Shown here piece after piece: positions 53,390 to 61,069 of a stretch of 64,000 nt of DNA. The notes under the pieces were generated by a model, which was given only the letters and a program-made list of their open reading frames with translations, had not been told where the DNA came from and ran no database searches. Position 1 is the stretch's first letter, and the number at the start of each line of letters is the position of its first letter. This DNA comes from Gloeothece verrucosa PCC 7822. GTDB lineage: Bacteria; Cyanobacteriota; Cyanobacteriia; Cyanobacteriales; Microcystaceae. The stretch is taken from positions 4,890,501 through 4,954,500 of the forward strand of contig NC_014501.1 in the NCBI RefSeq assembly GCF_000147335.1, written 5' to 3'. The translations under genes were made by a program, and so were the position numbers.

Positions 53390-54310
53390 TTATGTCTCTA
53401 GGTTAGCACGGGCATTACGCCGCCACATTTGAGGTTTAATTCTTCGTAACGCTGAAGCCGGAAAGCGATCATTCCATTCTTGCTCAGACATTTGCGCTAA
53501 TTCAGTTAATTTTGGGGCAACATTCCCAGGTAGGGGTTGAAAGTCTTCTACATCTGTCTCAACCGCAAACCGTTGGTTCCAAGGACAAACATCCTGACAA
53601 ATGTCACAGCCGGCTACCCAACCCCCAAGATTAGAGGTGATCGCCTCTGGGAGCTTTTCCTGTCTATTCTCGATGGTATGATAAGCAATACAGCGATTAG
53701 CGTCCACCACAAACGGTTGAGTAATTGCCCCTGTAGGACAGGCTTCTATACAACGCTGACAAGTGCCACAGTGGGCTGTATGAGGCTGATCGGGCTTTAA
53801 TTCTATATTCGTTAAAATTTCCCCCAAAAATACCCAACTCCCATATTCTCTAGTAATTACATTGCCATTTTTAGCGAGCCAACCCATACCCGCCTCTTGT
53901 GCCCACACTTTATCTTGTATGGGACCTGTGTCAGCATAATAACGAGTTTGAATGCCGGGTTCGTGCCCTTCTAACCATTGACTCAAGGCTTTTAACTTTT
54001 TGTGCATCACTCGATGATAATCTCTTCCCCAACCATAACGAGCAATTTTTCCATACTCTTTTCCCTCTGGACGTTGATGGGCAGTGTAATAATTGAGGGC
54101 AACACAGATAATTGATTTTACCTCTGGCATACAGGCACGCACATCAAACCGTTTTGGGTTGGCCATCCACTCCATATCTGCCTGATACCCCAAGCTTAAC
54201 CAGGCTTTAAGCTGACTAACCGCCGCTTCTTGACCTTTGGCTGCGGCAATACCGACTTTGTGAAATCCTAATCTGATTGCTTGTTGTTTGATTTGATCCC
54301 TCAATATCAT
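53390..54310 (-). CDS. queG: tRNA epoxyqueuosine(34) reductase
   Basis: This 306-aa enzyme carries out the last step of queuosine tRNA modification, reducing epoxyqueuosine with cobalamin and two [4Fe-4S] clusters. It has the catalytic Asp127 in YADTGP, the first cluster motif CGTCQRCIEACP (181-192) and the second CDICQDVCPWN (about 233-243). Length is close to other short cyanobacterial QueG. It is transcribed alone, divergent from the carotenoid-protein gene. Confidence 0.95.
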   Translation of the reverse strand: MILRDQIKQQAIRLGFHKVGIAAAKGQEAAVSQLKAWLSLGYQADMEWMANPKRFDVRACMPEVKSIICVALNYYTAHQRPEGKEYGKIARYGWGRDYHRVMHKKLKALSQWLEGHEPGIQTRYYADTGPIQDKVWAQEAGMGWLAKNGNVITREYGSWVFLGEILTNIELKPDQPHTAHCGTCQRCIEACPTGAITQPFVVDANRCIAYHTIENRQEKLPEAITSNLGGWVAGCDICQDVCPWNQRFAVETDVEDFQPLPGNVAPKLTELAQMSEQEWNDRFPASALRRIKPQMWRRNARANLET

Positions 54311-54456
54311 ATATAAATCTTAAGTCAAGTATTTGTAATATTTATTGACAATTCTTAAAAATTTATTACATAATAGGAGCCAAGGAGGCTAAACAATTAA
54401 AAAAACCCTCCAACAGAGTCCTATTAGTTTATTGTAAACAACCTCCTGAATTGACT

Positions 54457-54951
54457 ATGGCTTATTCAGCAACCACTGCCTCTATCTTCAATTTACAAAC
54501 TGCTGACGTTCCTTCTGTCACAGCACAGTATCAACGTCTCAGCACAGATGACAAGCTTGCTTTACTTTGGTTTGCCTATACTGAAATGGGGCGCACCATT
54601 ACGCCTGCCGCACCTGGAGCGGCTCGCCTGCAATTTGCTGAAGGACTGCTCAATGAGATCAAGCAAATGTCCGGCGATGAGCAATTAAAAGTCATGCGCG
54701 ACCTCATTAACAAAGTTAATACTCCTCTTACCCGTGCTTACGGTATTCTCACCAATAATACTAAACTGGCTTTTTGGTATCAACTTGCCGAATTCATGAC
54801 AGAAGGTAGCGTTATTCCCGTTCCTTCTAACTACAAACTCAGCAAAGAAGCTAACACCGTACTCGTTGCCCTTCAAAAATTAGAGTTTAATCAACAAATT
54901 ACCGTTCTTCGTAATGCGGCTGTGGATATGGGAGTCGATCCACTAGCTTAA
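54457..54951 (+). CDS. Helical carotenoid protein (OCP N-terminal-domain homologue)
   Basis: This 164-aa protein equals the N-terminal domain of the orange carotenoid protein. Residues that line the carotenoid tunnel in OCP are kept with a constant shift of three: Tyr41 (OCP Tyr44), Trp38 (Trp41), Trp107 (Trp110), Tyr108 (Tyr111). The LAFWYQLAEFMTEG and QITVLRNAAVDMG segments are near-identical to OCP. Helical carotenoid proteins quench singlet oxygen or phycobilisome excitation depending on clade. It lies 221 bp before a gene for the matching C-terminal domain on the same strand. The ATG at 54457 is preferred over TTG at 54451. Confidence 0.93.
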   Translation: MAYSATTASIFNLQTADVPSVTAQYQRLSTDDKLALLWFAYTEMGRTITPAAPGAARLQFAEGLLNEIKQMSGDEQLKVMRDLINKVNTPLTRAYGILTNNTKLAFWYQLAEFMTEGSVIPVPSNYKLSKEANTVLVALQKLEFNQQITVLRNAAVDMGVDPLA

Positions 54952-55172
54952 GCCCTATTTCTCGCTGTACTTCCTAAGTTCTCCTAAAACTAAGGGCAGG
55001 ACCGTTCCTGCTCTTGCCTTTTAACTAATAACTAATGACTAATGACTCTTGACTAATAACTAAAGGGCGAATTTGTTTCTATTGGCTGATGAGGCGAGGC
55101 ACGAAACAAGCATAAGCTTTGAGTATTGTTGAAAAATATCCCACTCTAATTAATTAGGAATCAAGCAGAATC

Positions 55173-55586
55173 ATGACTGAGTTAACTCAAGCTTTACCTC
55201 AAACAATCAGCATTGAAGGTATTACCAACCCTGTCATCTTAGCTTATTTTGAAAATCTCAATCGGGAAGATTATCAAGCCGCCGCCAGCTTATTTGCACC
55301 GGAGGGGGCTTTACATCCACCTTTTGAAGAACCTATAGTAGGAGCAGAAGCCATCACCGCTTATTTACAAGCAGAAGCTAAAGGCATGAAACTCGCTCCG
55401 CGTCAAGGCATTATGGAGACATTAGAAGATGATTCCCAACAGTATCAAATTAGCGGTAAAGTAAAAACCCCTTTATTTAGCGTCAATGTTGGTTGGAAAT
55501 TTATTTTAACTCCTCTTCAAGAGATTATTTTTGTTGAGGTTAAGCTATTAGCTTCTCCCCAAGAATTATTGAACTTGCGGCGTTAA
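55173..55586 (+). CDS. CTDH (OCP C-terminal-domain homologue, NTF2-like)
   Basis: This 137-aa protein matches the C-terminal NTF2-like domain of OCP. The two residues that hydrogen-bond the carotenoid keto group are conserved: Tyr25 (OCP Tyr201) in VILAYFENL and Trp108 (OCP Trp288) in VGWKFIL. No cysteine is present anywhere, which differs from CTDH types that form disulfide-linked dimers via a conserved Cys. CTDHs deliver carotenoid to helical carotenoid proteins, and the neighbouring HCP gene is the natural partner. Confidence 0.92.
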   Translation: MTELTQALPQTISIEGITNPVILAYFENLNREDYQAAASLFAPEGALHPPFEEPIVGAEAITAYLQAEAKGMKLAPRQGIMETLEDDSQQYQISGKVKTPLFSVNVGWKFILTPLQEIIFVEVKLLASPQELLNLRR

Positions 55587-55595
55587 TTTTAAATC

Positions 55596-56039
55596 TTATT
55601 GAACGTAAGCATAAGCGGGTTGTTCAAAAGCACGAGCCAGCAATTTACGTCCTAATTCAATATCAGATGGGGAAGGGAGCCAATTAGGATGACTGGTGAG
55701 TAAAAGACTTTCTAAGCTTTCTTTATCAAACAGATGCCATGTTAAAGCGCCCTTAACTCTCCCTTCGATGGCGTAACAGTTTTGATTGATACAGTAAAGC
55801 GTGCAGCTACCCGAAACCCGTGTAATTTTCATGGTTTCGTTAGGTTGGAGCGAGCGAAACTGCTGCATTGCCGCTTTTAATTCCTCAATTGAAGATACAA
55901 TCAGTCCTGGGATAACGACTTCCACTAGAGGATCGCCGTTAACAGATAGCCAATACTGACGCGAAGGATCAATTCCAACTAACCAGCAATCTTCATCATC
56001 GAGACGGTAACGGGGGGAAAGGATAAAGGGTTCTGTCAT
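55596..56039 (-). CDS. Conserved hypothetical cyanobacterial protein
   Basis: This 147-aa soluble protein has no recognised domain. Its centre (EELKAAMQQFRSLQPNETMK) is helical and the rest mainly strand, with four Cys (residues about 19, 79, 83 and 88). It is convergent with the CTDH gene with a 9-bp gap. Function unknown; I recall similar cyanobacterial proteins only as hypotheticals. Confidence 0.55.
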   Translation of the reverse strand: MTEPFILSPRYRLDDEDCWLVGIDPSRQYWLSVNGDPLVEVVIPGLIVSSIEELKAAMQQFRSLQPNETMKITRVSGSCTLYCINQNCYAIEGRVKGALTWHLFDKESLESLLLTSHPNWLPSPSDIELGRKLLARAFEQPAYAYVQ

Positions 56040-56251
56040 TGGCTCAACTTTACTCAGGCTTAACTTTTAGATGGTTAAATGTCAATGAAAATGTTTAACT
56101 GTTTCAAATTGTAATGATCCATACCGGTAAAGCAAGGAAACTTTACAAAAGTTAAGATTATTTGAGAGATAAGTAAAACTTACTTTACATCTTGTTGTAC
56201 CTAGTCATTAGTTTTAGTTAGAGCGTCTTTTTCCTATCCTTTCCCATTTAC

Positions 56252-56674
56252 CTAGACCCTGCTCCCTGTTTTCTGAACGGTGAGAAACTGACGTAAACTG
56301 AGCAAACTGACGGTTTGACCTAAATTGAGGGGTAATAGAGAAATTCCTTCTAGGCGAGATTGAATCCAACCGTCACCCCAGTACCATTCGTGATAACCGT
56401 CTATTCCCTGACTTAAAAGCATTCGTAAACAATTATCGTTAAGAACTTCCACATAATGTTGAATGGGAACAAATCCAACGAAGCTATTTAAAGTTAAGCC
56501 CTGTGATAAAGTTTCTGGGACTTCAAGAGAAAAATTTTGTGGCCACAACCACTGACGTAATTTACTGGTATGAACTAGACTGTCGCGGATAAGTGCCTCA
56601 CTCGCTTGTACTTCAAGACGTAGATGGCTCTGTTGAAACTTCCCTAGCATATTAACTGAAAATTTAAACATCAT
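56252..56674 (-). CDS. Possible SRPBCC-fold protein
   Basis: This 140-aa protein has features that recall the START/SRPBCC ligand-binding fold: an early helix with SEALIRDSLVHTSKLRQWLWP (residues about 25-45), where polyketide-cyclase-type proteins have their first interaction helix, alternating strands including VGFVPIQHYVEVL and a WGDGWIQSRLEGISL strand pair. No catalytic residues can be named. The start may be the second Met. Transcribed alone. Confidence 0.5.
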   Translation of the reverse strand: MMFKFSVNMLGKFQQSHLRLEVQASEALIRDSLVHTSKLRQWLWPQNFSLEVPETLSQGLTLNSFVGFVPIQHYVEVLNDNCLRMLLSQGIDGYHEWYWGDGWIQSRLEGISLLPLNLGQTVSLLSLRQFLTVQKTGSRV

Positions 56675-56791
56675 CTCCTAGTGTAGCCGTTCCCCTATTT
56701 CTGTTTCGGAGTGATGGCAGTCGAACAAAAGGTTAAGACACCCTCAAAGATCAAAACGCGCCTGAGAGCAAGTATTTGCTGGTCTTTTATT

Positions 56792-58117
56792 CTAACTAAT
56801 TTCTTTTAACAACTCCTGGAACAAGAGACGGGTAACATAAAACAGTAATCGAGTTTGAATGTCATTCCCCCTGACCCCAGCGCGGTAAATCTTTAGAGTC
56901 TTCTTTGCGATCATGTTCCCTAATTCTCCTTTAATGTTGGGATGCTCAATAGTAAATTCGTCAATCTCGTCATTAGTCAATTTAGGATCGTCGATCAGGT
57001 CTTGGTAATTTGTTTTAAAACCCTTAAGAGCTACGCTCGTTACCCACATAAAGAGCTTTGCTCTACACATGGATGAGCCATGAAACTTTTTCTTATTTTT
57101 ATCGCCTGATTGCTCATAGCTGTAACTCATCCCCAAGTAGGCTTGAAACTGTCTTATACTATGGTTTACCTTCCTTCTTTTCCATTTCCCATCCTTTTCA
57201 TGCTCTATCCACTCAATCCACTGTTTACCATCGATTAGAAATTTCTTGAATGGGTAGCACTGAATTAACAACAATATGCAATTGTCAAAGCCGAAACTAA
57301 AAAGCTTGAAAACTTTTAGGTAATCTTGAAACTCTTGATTATTATTCAATTGCTCTTTCAGTTCACTTAAGTTGTGTGTGATGATTGACTCTAAATCGGT
57401 GATGTGTTTCGCCTTGAGGCGACTTAGTCTTGAAATGGGAATACCCAGCCTCTTAGCACTACTCTCCTCATATCTTCTGTTAGCCCAAGTATAGGAGTAA
57501 TCCCCAGCCAGCCAACCCCAGAAAGGGGAAAAGCCTTTTTTTTCGGAAATTTCTATCCGTTGGTCTGAAGCTTCGGGAAATTCTAGTGATAGTCGCTGGC
57601 GGTTCCCGTTGACGTTAGCCGTGCGGAGTTTTTCACATTGAAGGATATCAAGGTATAGACGACGGATGGTCAATATTTCCGAAGTGTAGAAAGTCAACCA
57701 CTTCTTTCGGTCAAACTCATCGATCCAGGTCGGGTCAAAATACACGGACGCTAAGGTCAGTGCATCATGTTCATCGCTTTTATTGGTAAACCCATAATGT
57801 CCCCTTGACTTACTTAGATCGGCATGACCCACCCAGTAAACCGGGATGTGATAATAGTTTGCCCAAGCCACCCAAATGCTTGAGTACCACATTCCCGTCG
57901 GCTCTAGTACAATCCCGTCAATTGTTAGCTGCTCTAAATAATTAAAATCCTTAAATCCTTTCTCAATAAGCTTTTGAGATAGATGGGATACGGGTTTAAG
58001 CCGCATAAAGTCTTTGCGGTGCTGGTTAAAGTATCGTTTAATATTAATAGGGAATTGGTCTAAAATTATGCCCACAGCAAAATTTCGACCAACATCTAAA
58101 CCTAAAATGTTGACCAT
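56792..58117 (-). CDS. IS110-like DEDD transposase
   Basis: This 441-aa protein from the ATG at 58117 (AAGG upstream) has the IS110-family architecture. The N-terminal RuvC-like domain shows Asp8 (LGLDVG), Glu72 (VLEPTGMW), Asp115 and Asp118 (KSDEHDALTLA). The C-terminal Tnp_20-like domain has FQAYLGMSYSYEQSG and GSSMCRAKLF, whose Ser348/349 would be the catalytic serine. IS110 recombinases are directed by a bridge RNA encoded in the element's non-coding end; here a structured flank lies 5' of the gene. It is longer than typical (about 330-400 aa). Confidence 0.8.
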   Translation of the reverse strand: MVNILGLDVGRNFAVGIILDQFPINIKRYFNQHRKDFMRLKPVSHLSQKLIEKGFKDFNYLEQLTIDGIVLEPTGMWYSSIWVAWANYYHIPVYWVGHADLSKSRGHYGFTNKSDEHDALTLASVYFDPTWIDEFDRKKWLTFYTSEILTIRRLYLDILQCEKLRTANVNGNRQRLSLEFPEASDQRIEISEKKGFSPFWGWLAGDYSYTWANRRYEESSAKRLGIPISRLSRLKAKHITDLESIITHNLSELKEQLNNNQEFQDYLKVFKLFSFGFDNCILLLIQCYPFKKFLIDGKQWIEWIEHEKDGKWKRRKVNHSIRQFQAYLGMSYSYEQSGDKNKKKFHGSSMCRAKLFMWVTSVALKGFKTNYQDLIDDPKLTNDEIDEFTIEHPNIKGELGNMIAKKTLKIYRAGVRGNDIQTRLLFYVTRLLFQELLKEIS

Positions 58118-58446
58118 AATTACCTTAACTTTTTGAGGGAGATAACCACAAGCTAAAACCCTTCTCGGCAATGCTTACAAATCTCCCGGAAGCCCTCACA
58201 ACGGACATCTCACGGTGAGCCGTGCGACGGCTCACTCGTGTCCTCCTCAAGGGGGCTTAATTTATTCTGGAAGCTTTTAGAAGGGGTGCTGCTCCTAGAT
58301 TAAAAAGGCTTAGGCTTATAAAAGACCAAAGGCGATAAGAGCCTACTTTGTTATCGAAGCCACTAGCCTATCTAAGAGCGGGAATGGTAGCTAATCACTC
58401 CCCTATGCTCACCGATATTTCTATCAGTAAGCATCGGGGAATGATT
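58118..58446 (-). ncRNA. Structured non-coding flank of the transposase, candidate bridge RNA
   Basis: This 329-bp stretch upstream of the IS110-like gene holds no gene. It contains a 13-bp stem with one bulge centred on GTGAGCCGT-GCG-ACGGCTCAC (58211-58240) and a long 25-bp hairpin (58393-58446). IS110-group elements encode their bridge RNA 5' of the recombinase gene, so this is the place to expect it. Neither loops matching target/donor nor element ends could be assigned by eye. Confidence 0.4.
58393..58446. repeat. 25-bp hairpin with TTTC loop
   Basis: Arms 58393-58417 and 58422-58446 pair at 21 of 25 positions, three of four mismatches being G-U compatible, around a TTTC loop. The right arm overlaps the stop codon of the last gene of the small-gene operon, so it would act as the 3' end of that transcript and also border the transposase flank. 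Confidence 0.8.
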
Positions 58447-58681
58447 AACAGTATTTAGCTTGTGCCTCCTTTAGCGCTTTGATAATTTCTTTGGCTTGTT
58501 CGCCTCGATAAGCCTTAAATTTCCCGGTGATAAAAGTCACGATAAGCATTTCATCTTCTTTTTCTGGGTTGTATTCAACTGTTAACACATTAGCTAAGTT
58601 GATCCAAGTCGAAGGAGAACCCGAAACTTGAGGGAGATAAACGGGGTACATTGCTATTTTGGTTTGTACGATAGTGGTCAT
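58445..58681 (-). CDS. Island small-operon gene 8, unknown (78 aa)
   Basis: Start chosen at the ATG at 58681 (MTTIVQTKIAMYPVYLPQ); a longer frame runs back into the preceding intergenic hairpin. The C-terminal half (EMLIVTFITGKFKAYRGEQA) is a beta-hairpin plus helix, similar to small KTSC-like or regulatory domains, but no family is recognised. It is the last gene of an eight-gene minus-strand operon. A stem AACACC/GGTGTT near 58713-58731 separates it from gene 7. Confidence 0.55.
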   Translation of the reverse strand: MTTIVQTKIAMYPVYLPQVSGSPSTWINLANVLTVEYNPEKEDEMLIVTFITGKFKAYRGEQAKEIIKALKEAQAKYC

Positions 58682-58742
58682 GGTAGAATTAAATAAATTG
58701 AATATATACCGAATAAACACCTTTAGGGGTGTTTTTGTTTTT

Positions 58743-59069
58743 TTATTGATCACAAATTTCTAGGGGAACTAAAAAATGGTCACCATACAGCCTCTTAAAC
58801 CGTTTTATCTGATGCACCCAATTGGGTTCTATTTTTAAGTTCCTTACCCCGTCTGCTATCTGCATCATGGTCATGTCATATTTCATGATCGAAGGGATAA
58901 CTTGACATAATTCATAAATAAACAATATTGTGTCAAGGTTAGCGGCTCTAACCGAGAAATTAATTTCCGATGCGGAACTAATGGTCACGTCAAAATAAAC
59001 CATATTATCTTGATTTATATTGACACATTCTTTTATTGAAACTAACTCGCATACCGTTGCTGTACTCAT
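58743..59069 (-). CDS. Island small-operon gene 7, unknown (108 aa)
   Basis: This 108-aa protein has an acidic N-terminal half (VYFDVTISSASEINFSVRAA, strands) and a helical C-terminal half (MKYDMTMMQIADGVRNL). No signal peptide or membrane segment. It ends 62 bp before gene 8. No family recognised. Confidence 0.6.
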   Translation of the reverse strand: MSTATVCELVSIKECVNINQDNMVYFDVTISSASEINFSVRAANLDTILFIYELCQVIPSIMKYDMTMMQIADGVRNLKIEPNWVHQIKRFKRLYGDHFLVPLEICDQ

Positions 59070-59088
59070 GACTATTTGTCCTTGTTAA

Positions 59089-59394
59089 TTATCCGAGATT
59101 TAAACTTGGTCTTTGAGGATGATACATCTTGGGGAAATCCTTAAATAATTCCTGATAAACTTCTTCTAGTTCAGGCGCGACATGAAGGAGTCTTTGAGCG
59201 ATGTTCTGGGCGACTATTAAATGTCCATGTTTAGTATCAAGCGGCACTTCTTCAAAAGCGCATAAGCATAACATGGAACTAACACACAAATGTAAGTATT
59301 CAATAGGGACAATGGCAAAAGACGCTTCATGTTCCTCCATAATCTCTTTGGTAATCTCTACAAGATATTGGGCTTTATTTGCTTCATTGTTCAT
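59089..59394 (-). CDS. Island small-operon gene 6, unknown (101 aa)
   Basis: This 101-aa helical protein is acidic, with many Glu and Leu (YLVEITKEIMEEHEASFAI, LVAQNIAQRLLHVAPELEE). It overlaps the end of gene 5 by 11 bp, implying coupled translation. No recognised domain. Confidence 0.6.
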   Translation of the reverse strand: MNNEANKAQYLVEITKEIMEEHEASFAIVPIEYLHLCVSSMLCLCAFEEVPLDTKHGHLIVAQNIAQRLLHVAPELEEVYQELFKDFPKMYHPQRPSLNLG

Positions 59395-59563
59395 AAGTTT
59401 CTTCTAACCATTTTTGAAAATCAATCAACTGCTGATGAGTGAGCATGGATAAATAGGGGAGTGAGTAGCGTTGGTTTAGGATCACTGATACATTTTTAAT
59501 CCCCTTGGCTCGGGCTAATTGGGCACATTCCCCGATTAAGTTTAAGAGGTCTTTTTGTCCCAT
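59384..59563 (-). CDS. Island small-operon gene 5, unknown (59 aa)
   Basis: From the ATG at 59563 (MGQKDLLNLIGECAQLARAKG) this gene encodes 59 aa with a GGAG site inside the end of gene 4. The longer frame from 59602 overlaps gene 4 by more than 30 bp and is rejected. Predicted alpha-beta; no family. Confidence 0.55.
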   Translation of the reverse strand: MGQKDLLNLIGECAQLARAKGIKNVSVILNQRYSLPYLSMLTHQQLIDFQKWLEETYEQ

Positions 59564-59565
59564 TA

Positions 59566-59841
59566 TTACGAACTCCATCCTTGAGATTCTAAGTTTTTCC
59601 AACCGCCATTAAGCCAGCAAAAAAAGTCTCTAGCTTCATCAGAAGGAAAATCAATTAAACTTTCATCACCAAAAGGGAAATACTCACTAATTGAAGCCCC
59701 TAGACAAAATAACTGAAGTCTTTGTAATGAGGTGATTTCATGGGGGGCAAATACCCCACACCCCTCGGAATATTCCCGCCAAAATTCAAAGCGGATTAAG
59801 AGCCAATGACCCAACGGTTTTCCTCGGTATTCAAAATTCAT
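59566..59841 (-). CDS. Island small-operon gene 4, unknown (91 aa)
   Basis: This 91-aa aromatic-rich protein (MNFEYRGKPLGHWLLIRFEF, then a WLNGGWKNL end) overlaps the stop of gene 3 by ATGA, so they are translationally coupled. No family recognised. It has one Cys pair spaced too far to form a zinc site. Confidence 0.6.
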   Translation of the reverse strand: MNFEYRGKPLGHWLLIRFEFWREYSEGCGVFAPHEITSLQRLQLFCLGASISEYFPFGDESLIDFPSDEARDFFCWLNGGWKNLESQGWSS

Positions 59842-60011
59842 TGTTTACACTCCAAGAAACTTGTCATAGATACGATAGCTTGTTCTAGAGCCGCATCAAT
59901 ATCATCAAGATGAAGGGTTTCTAATTTAGATGAAGCGACAATCGTCAAGATTCTCTTCTTCATTTCGGTTAATAGTTCAATGTCTTTTTTGATTTGTTCT
60001 GTGTGGTTCAT
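59838..60011 (-). CDS. Island small-operon gene 3, unknown (57 aa)
   Basis: From the ATG at 60011 (MNHTEQIKKDIELLTEMKKR) this is a 57-aa coiled-coil-like helical protein. GAGGAG lies about 11 bp upstream. A longer frame from 60035 begins with TTG inside gene 2 and is not used. It overlaps gene 4 by ATGA. Confidence 0.55.
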   Translation of the reverse strand: MNHTEQIKKDIELLTEMKKRILTIVASSKLETLHLDDIDAALEQAIVSMTSFLECKQ

Positions 60012-60018
60012 AGTGTAA

Positions 60019-60288
60019 TTACTCCTCAATAACAACTACACCTTTTTTGAGCAACTCCTCTATGAGATATCGGTGATAAGAAAAGACAAAAACCAGTTCC
60101 CCTATGGTGAGTTCGCCGCCGTGATGTCGCAGCATCTCAACTATTGGTCGTTCTTCTCGCTCTAAATTATTAACGGATTGGGCTATTAAAGTAACTTTTT
60201 GTTGGTATTTTAGGGAGGCTTGATGCGCCTCTTGCCCAATTTCTTGAAAAAGAATTTGAGTTTTAGTCAAACGAGTTTCTGTTTTCAT
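60019..60288 (-). CDS. Island small-operon gene 2, winged-helix-like (89 aa)
   Basis: This 89-aa protein has a basic N-terminal helix (TKTQILFQEIGQEAHQASLK) and a C-terminal part (IVEMLRHHGGELTIGELV then LIEELLKKGVVVIEE) with the rhythm of a winged helix, so DNA binding is possible. It overlaps gene 1 by 4 bp (ATGA). No family assigned. Confidence 0.55.
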   Translation of the reverse strand: MKTETRLTKTQILFQEIGQEAHQASLKYQQKVTLIAQSVNNLEREERPIVEMLRHHGGELTIGELVFVFSYHRYLIEELLKKGVVVIEE

Positions 60289-60464
60289 GATTCCTCCTCA
60301 TCAAAATCATCCTCATCAAAGTAATAATCATCATCGTCATATTTTTTACCTGGGTCGAGCGAGACATAATCCTCGTGACCACAGTTTTGACAGTATCCAT
60401 ATCCTTCGAATGAGTTGCTTTTAGACAACACAAAGTTATTTGAGTGACAATTTGGACATTGCAT
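60285..60464 (-). CDS. Island small-operon gene 1, zinc-ribbon protein (59 aa)
   Basis: This 59-aa protein is shorter than common gene-finder cut-offs. It starts MQCPNCHSNNFVLSKSNSFE and continues GYCQNCGHEDYVSL, a classical CxxC...CxxC zinc ribbon of about 30 residues, followed by a very acidic tail (DDDDYYFDEDDFDEEE). It heads the operon and ends by overlapping gene 2 by ATGA. Small zinc-ribbon proteins with acidic tails often bind nucleic-acid enzymes; function unknown. Confidence 0.65.
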   Translation of the reverse strand: MQCPNCHSNNFVLSKSNSFEGYGYCQNCGHEDYVSLDPGKKYDDDDYYFDEDDFDEEES

Positions 60465-60746
60465 TTTTAATCTTTAGTGAGTAGTGAAGCCTGGGTAATC
60501 CCAGGCATGAAATTATCCTGATCAACAATTATTTGAGTTGTAGTCTCTAAGAATGGTTGTCTAGGGAGAGCAACTATTAAGTGCCCGCTAAGGATGGTGT
60601 TATAGAGCCAAACACCTAAGCATTACGATTACAACAGCCTTAACCCCTGCTATGAGTGCCTACCCGCCTCCCTAGGGGTAAGGATGTTGTTTTTATTCAT
60701 AGTGACAATTGTAACGCATAGCGTGACGATTGTCACTCTTTTAGGT
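60465..60746. promoter_or_regulatory. Divergent control region with inverted-repeat operator
   Basis: This 282-bp gap separates the two divergent operons of the island. A near-perfect inverted repeat, AGTGACAATTGT (60701-60712) and ACGATTGTCACT (60726-60737; 11 of 12 match), lies just before the XRE regulator start, where it could serve for autorepression. No ORF or RNA gene is seen in the rest. Confidence 0.6.
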
Positions 60747-61007
60747 ATGATCGAAAAAAAAGATACTTCGGAGATAACTTTGCGCTTACTTCTCAAACGA
60801 GCAGACATTAAACAAGTCAAACTAGCAGAACTAACAGGACTATCTAGAGATGCTATCCGCGCCTATGTTGCGGGTCGTCGAATGCCAAGTCTTGACAATG
60901 CTGCTTTGCTCGCTCGTGAGTTAGGCGTGAGTTTTAAAGTTTTAGCTCAGGCTTTTGGGATTGATGTGAATAATATCCCAGATGATGAAGGCTCATCGTC
61001 TGACTAA
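60747..61007 (+). CDS. XRE-family HTH transcriptional regulator
   Basis: From the ATG at 60747 this encodes 86 aa: ITLRLLLKRADIKQVKLAELTG, then LSRDAIRAYVAGRRMPSLDN and AALLARELGVSFKVLAQAFG. This is a helix-turn-helix of Cro/CI type filling nearly the whole protein, with an acidic tail (DDEGSSSD). It lies right after the inverted repeat, so it probably represses its own promoter and the divergent small-gene operon, like a phage or plasmid copy-control regulator. A longer frame from 60684 lies across the operator and is rejected. Confidence 0.88.
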   Translation: MIEKKDTSEITLRLLLKRADIKQVKLAELTGLSRDAIRAYVAGRRMPSLDNAALLARELGVSFKVLAQAFGIDVNNIPDDEGSSSD

Positions 61008-61069
61008 AAATTCAACCACTGCATTTTCTCTCAAGTGCAGTGGTCAACTCAACTACATCTATCTTTATT

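Noticed and set aside
57058..57249. Plus-strand 63-aa frame in the transposase gene
   Set aside because: Antisense shadow of a conserved coding sequence with catalytic motifs.
58211..58240. Hairpin resembling group II intron domain V
   Set aside because: No reverse transcriptase or maturase gene is near, and the stem lacks the AGC triad and bulge of domain V; the IS110 context explains it better.
58713..58741. Terminator on the plus strand (AACACC/GGTGTT stem with T-run)
   Set aside because: No plus-strand gene precedes it; on the minus strand the T-tail is poor, so it may only modulate between operon genes 7 and 8.
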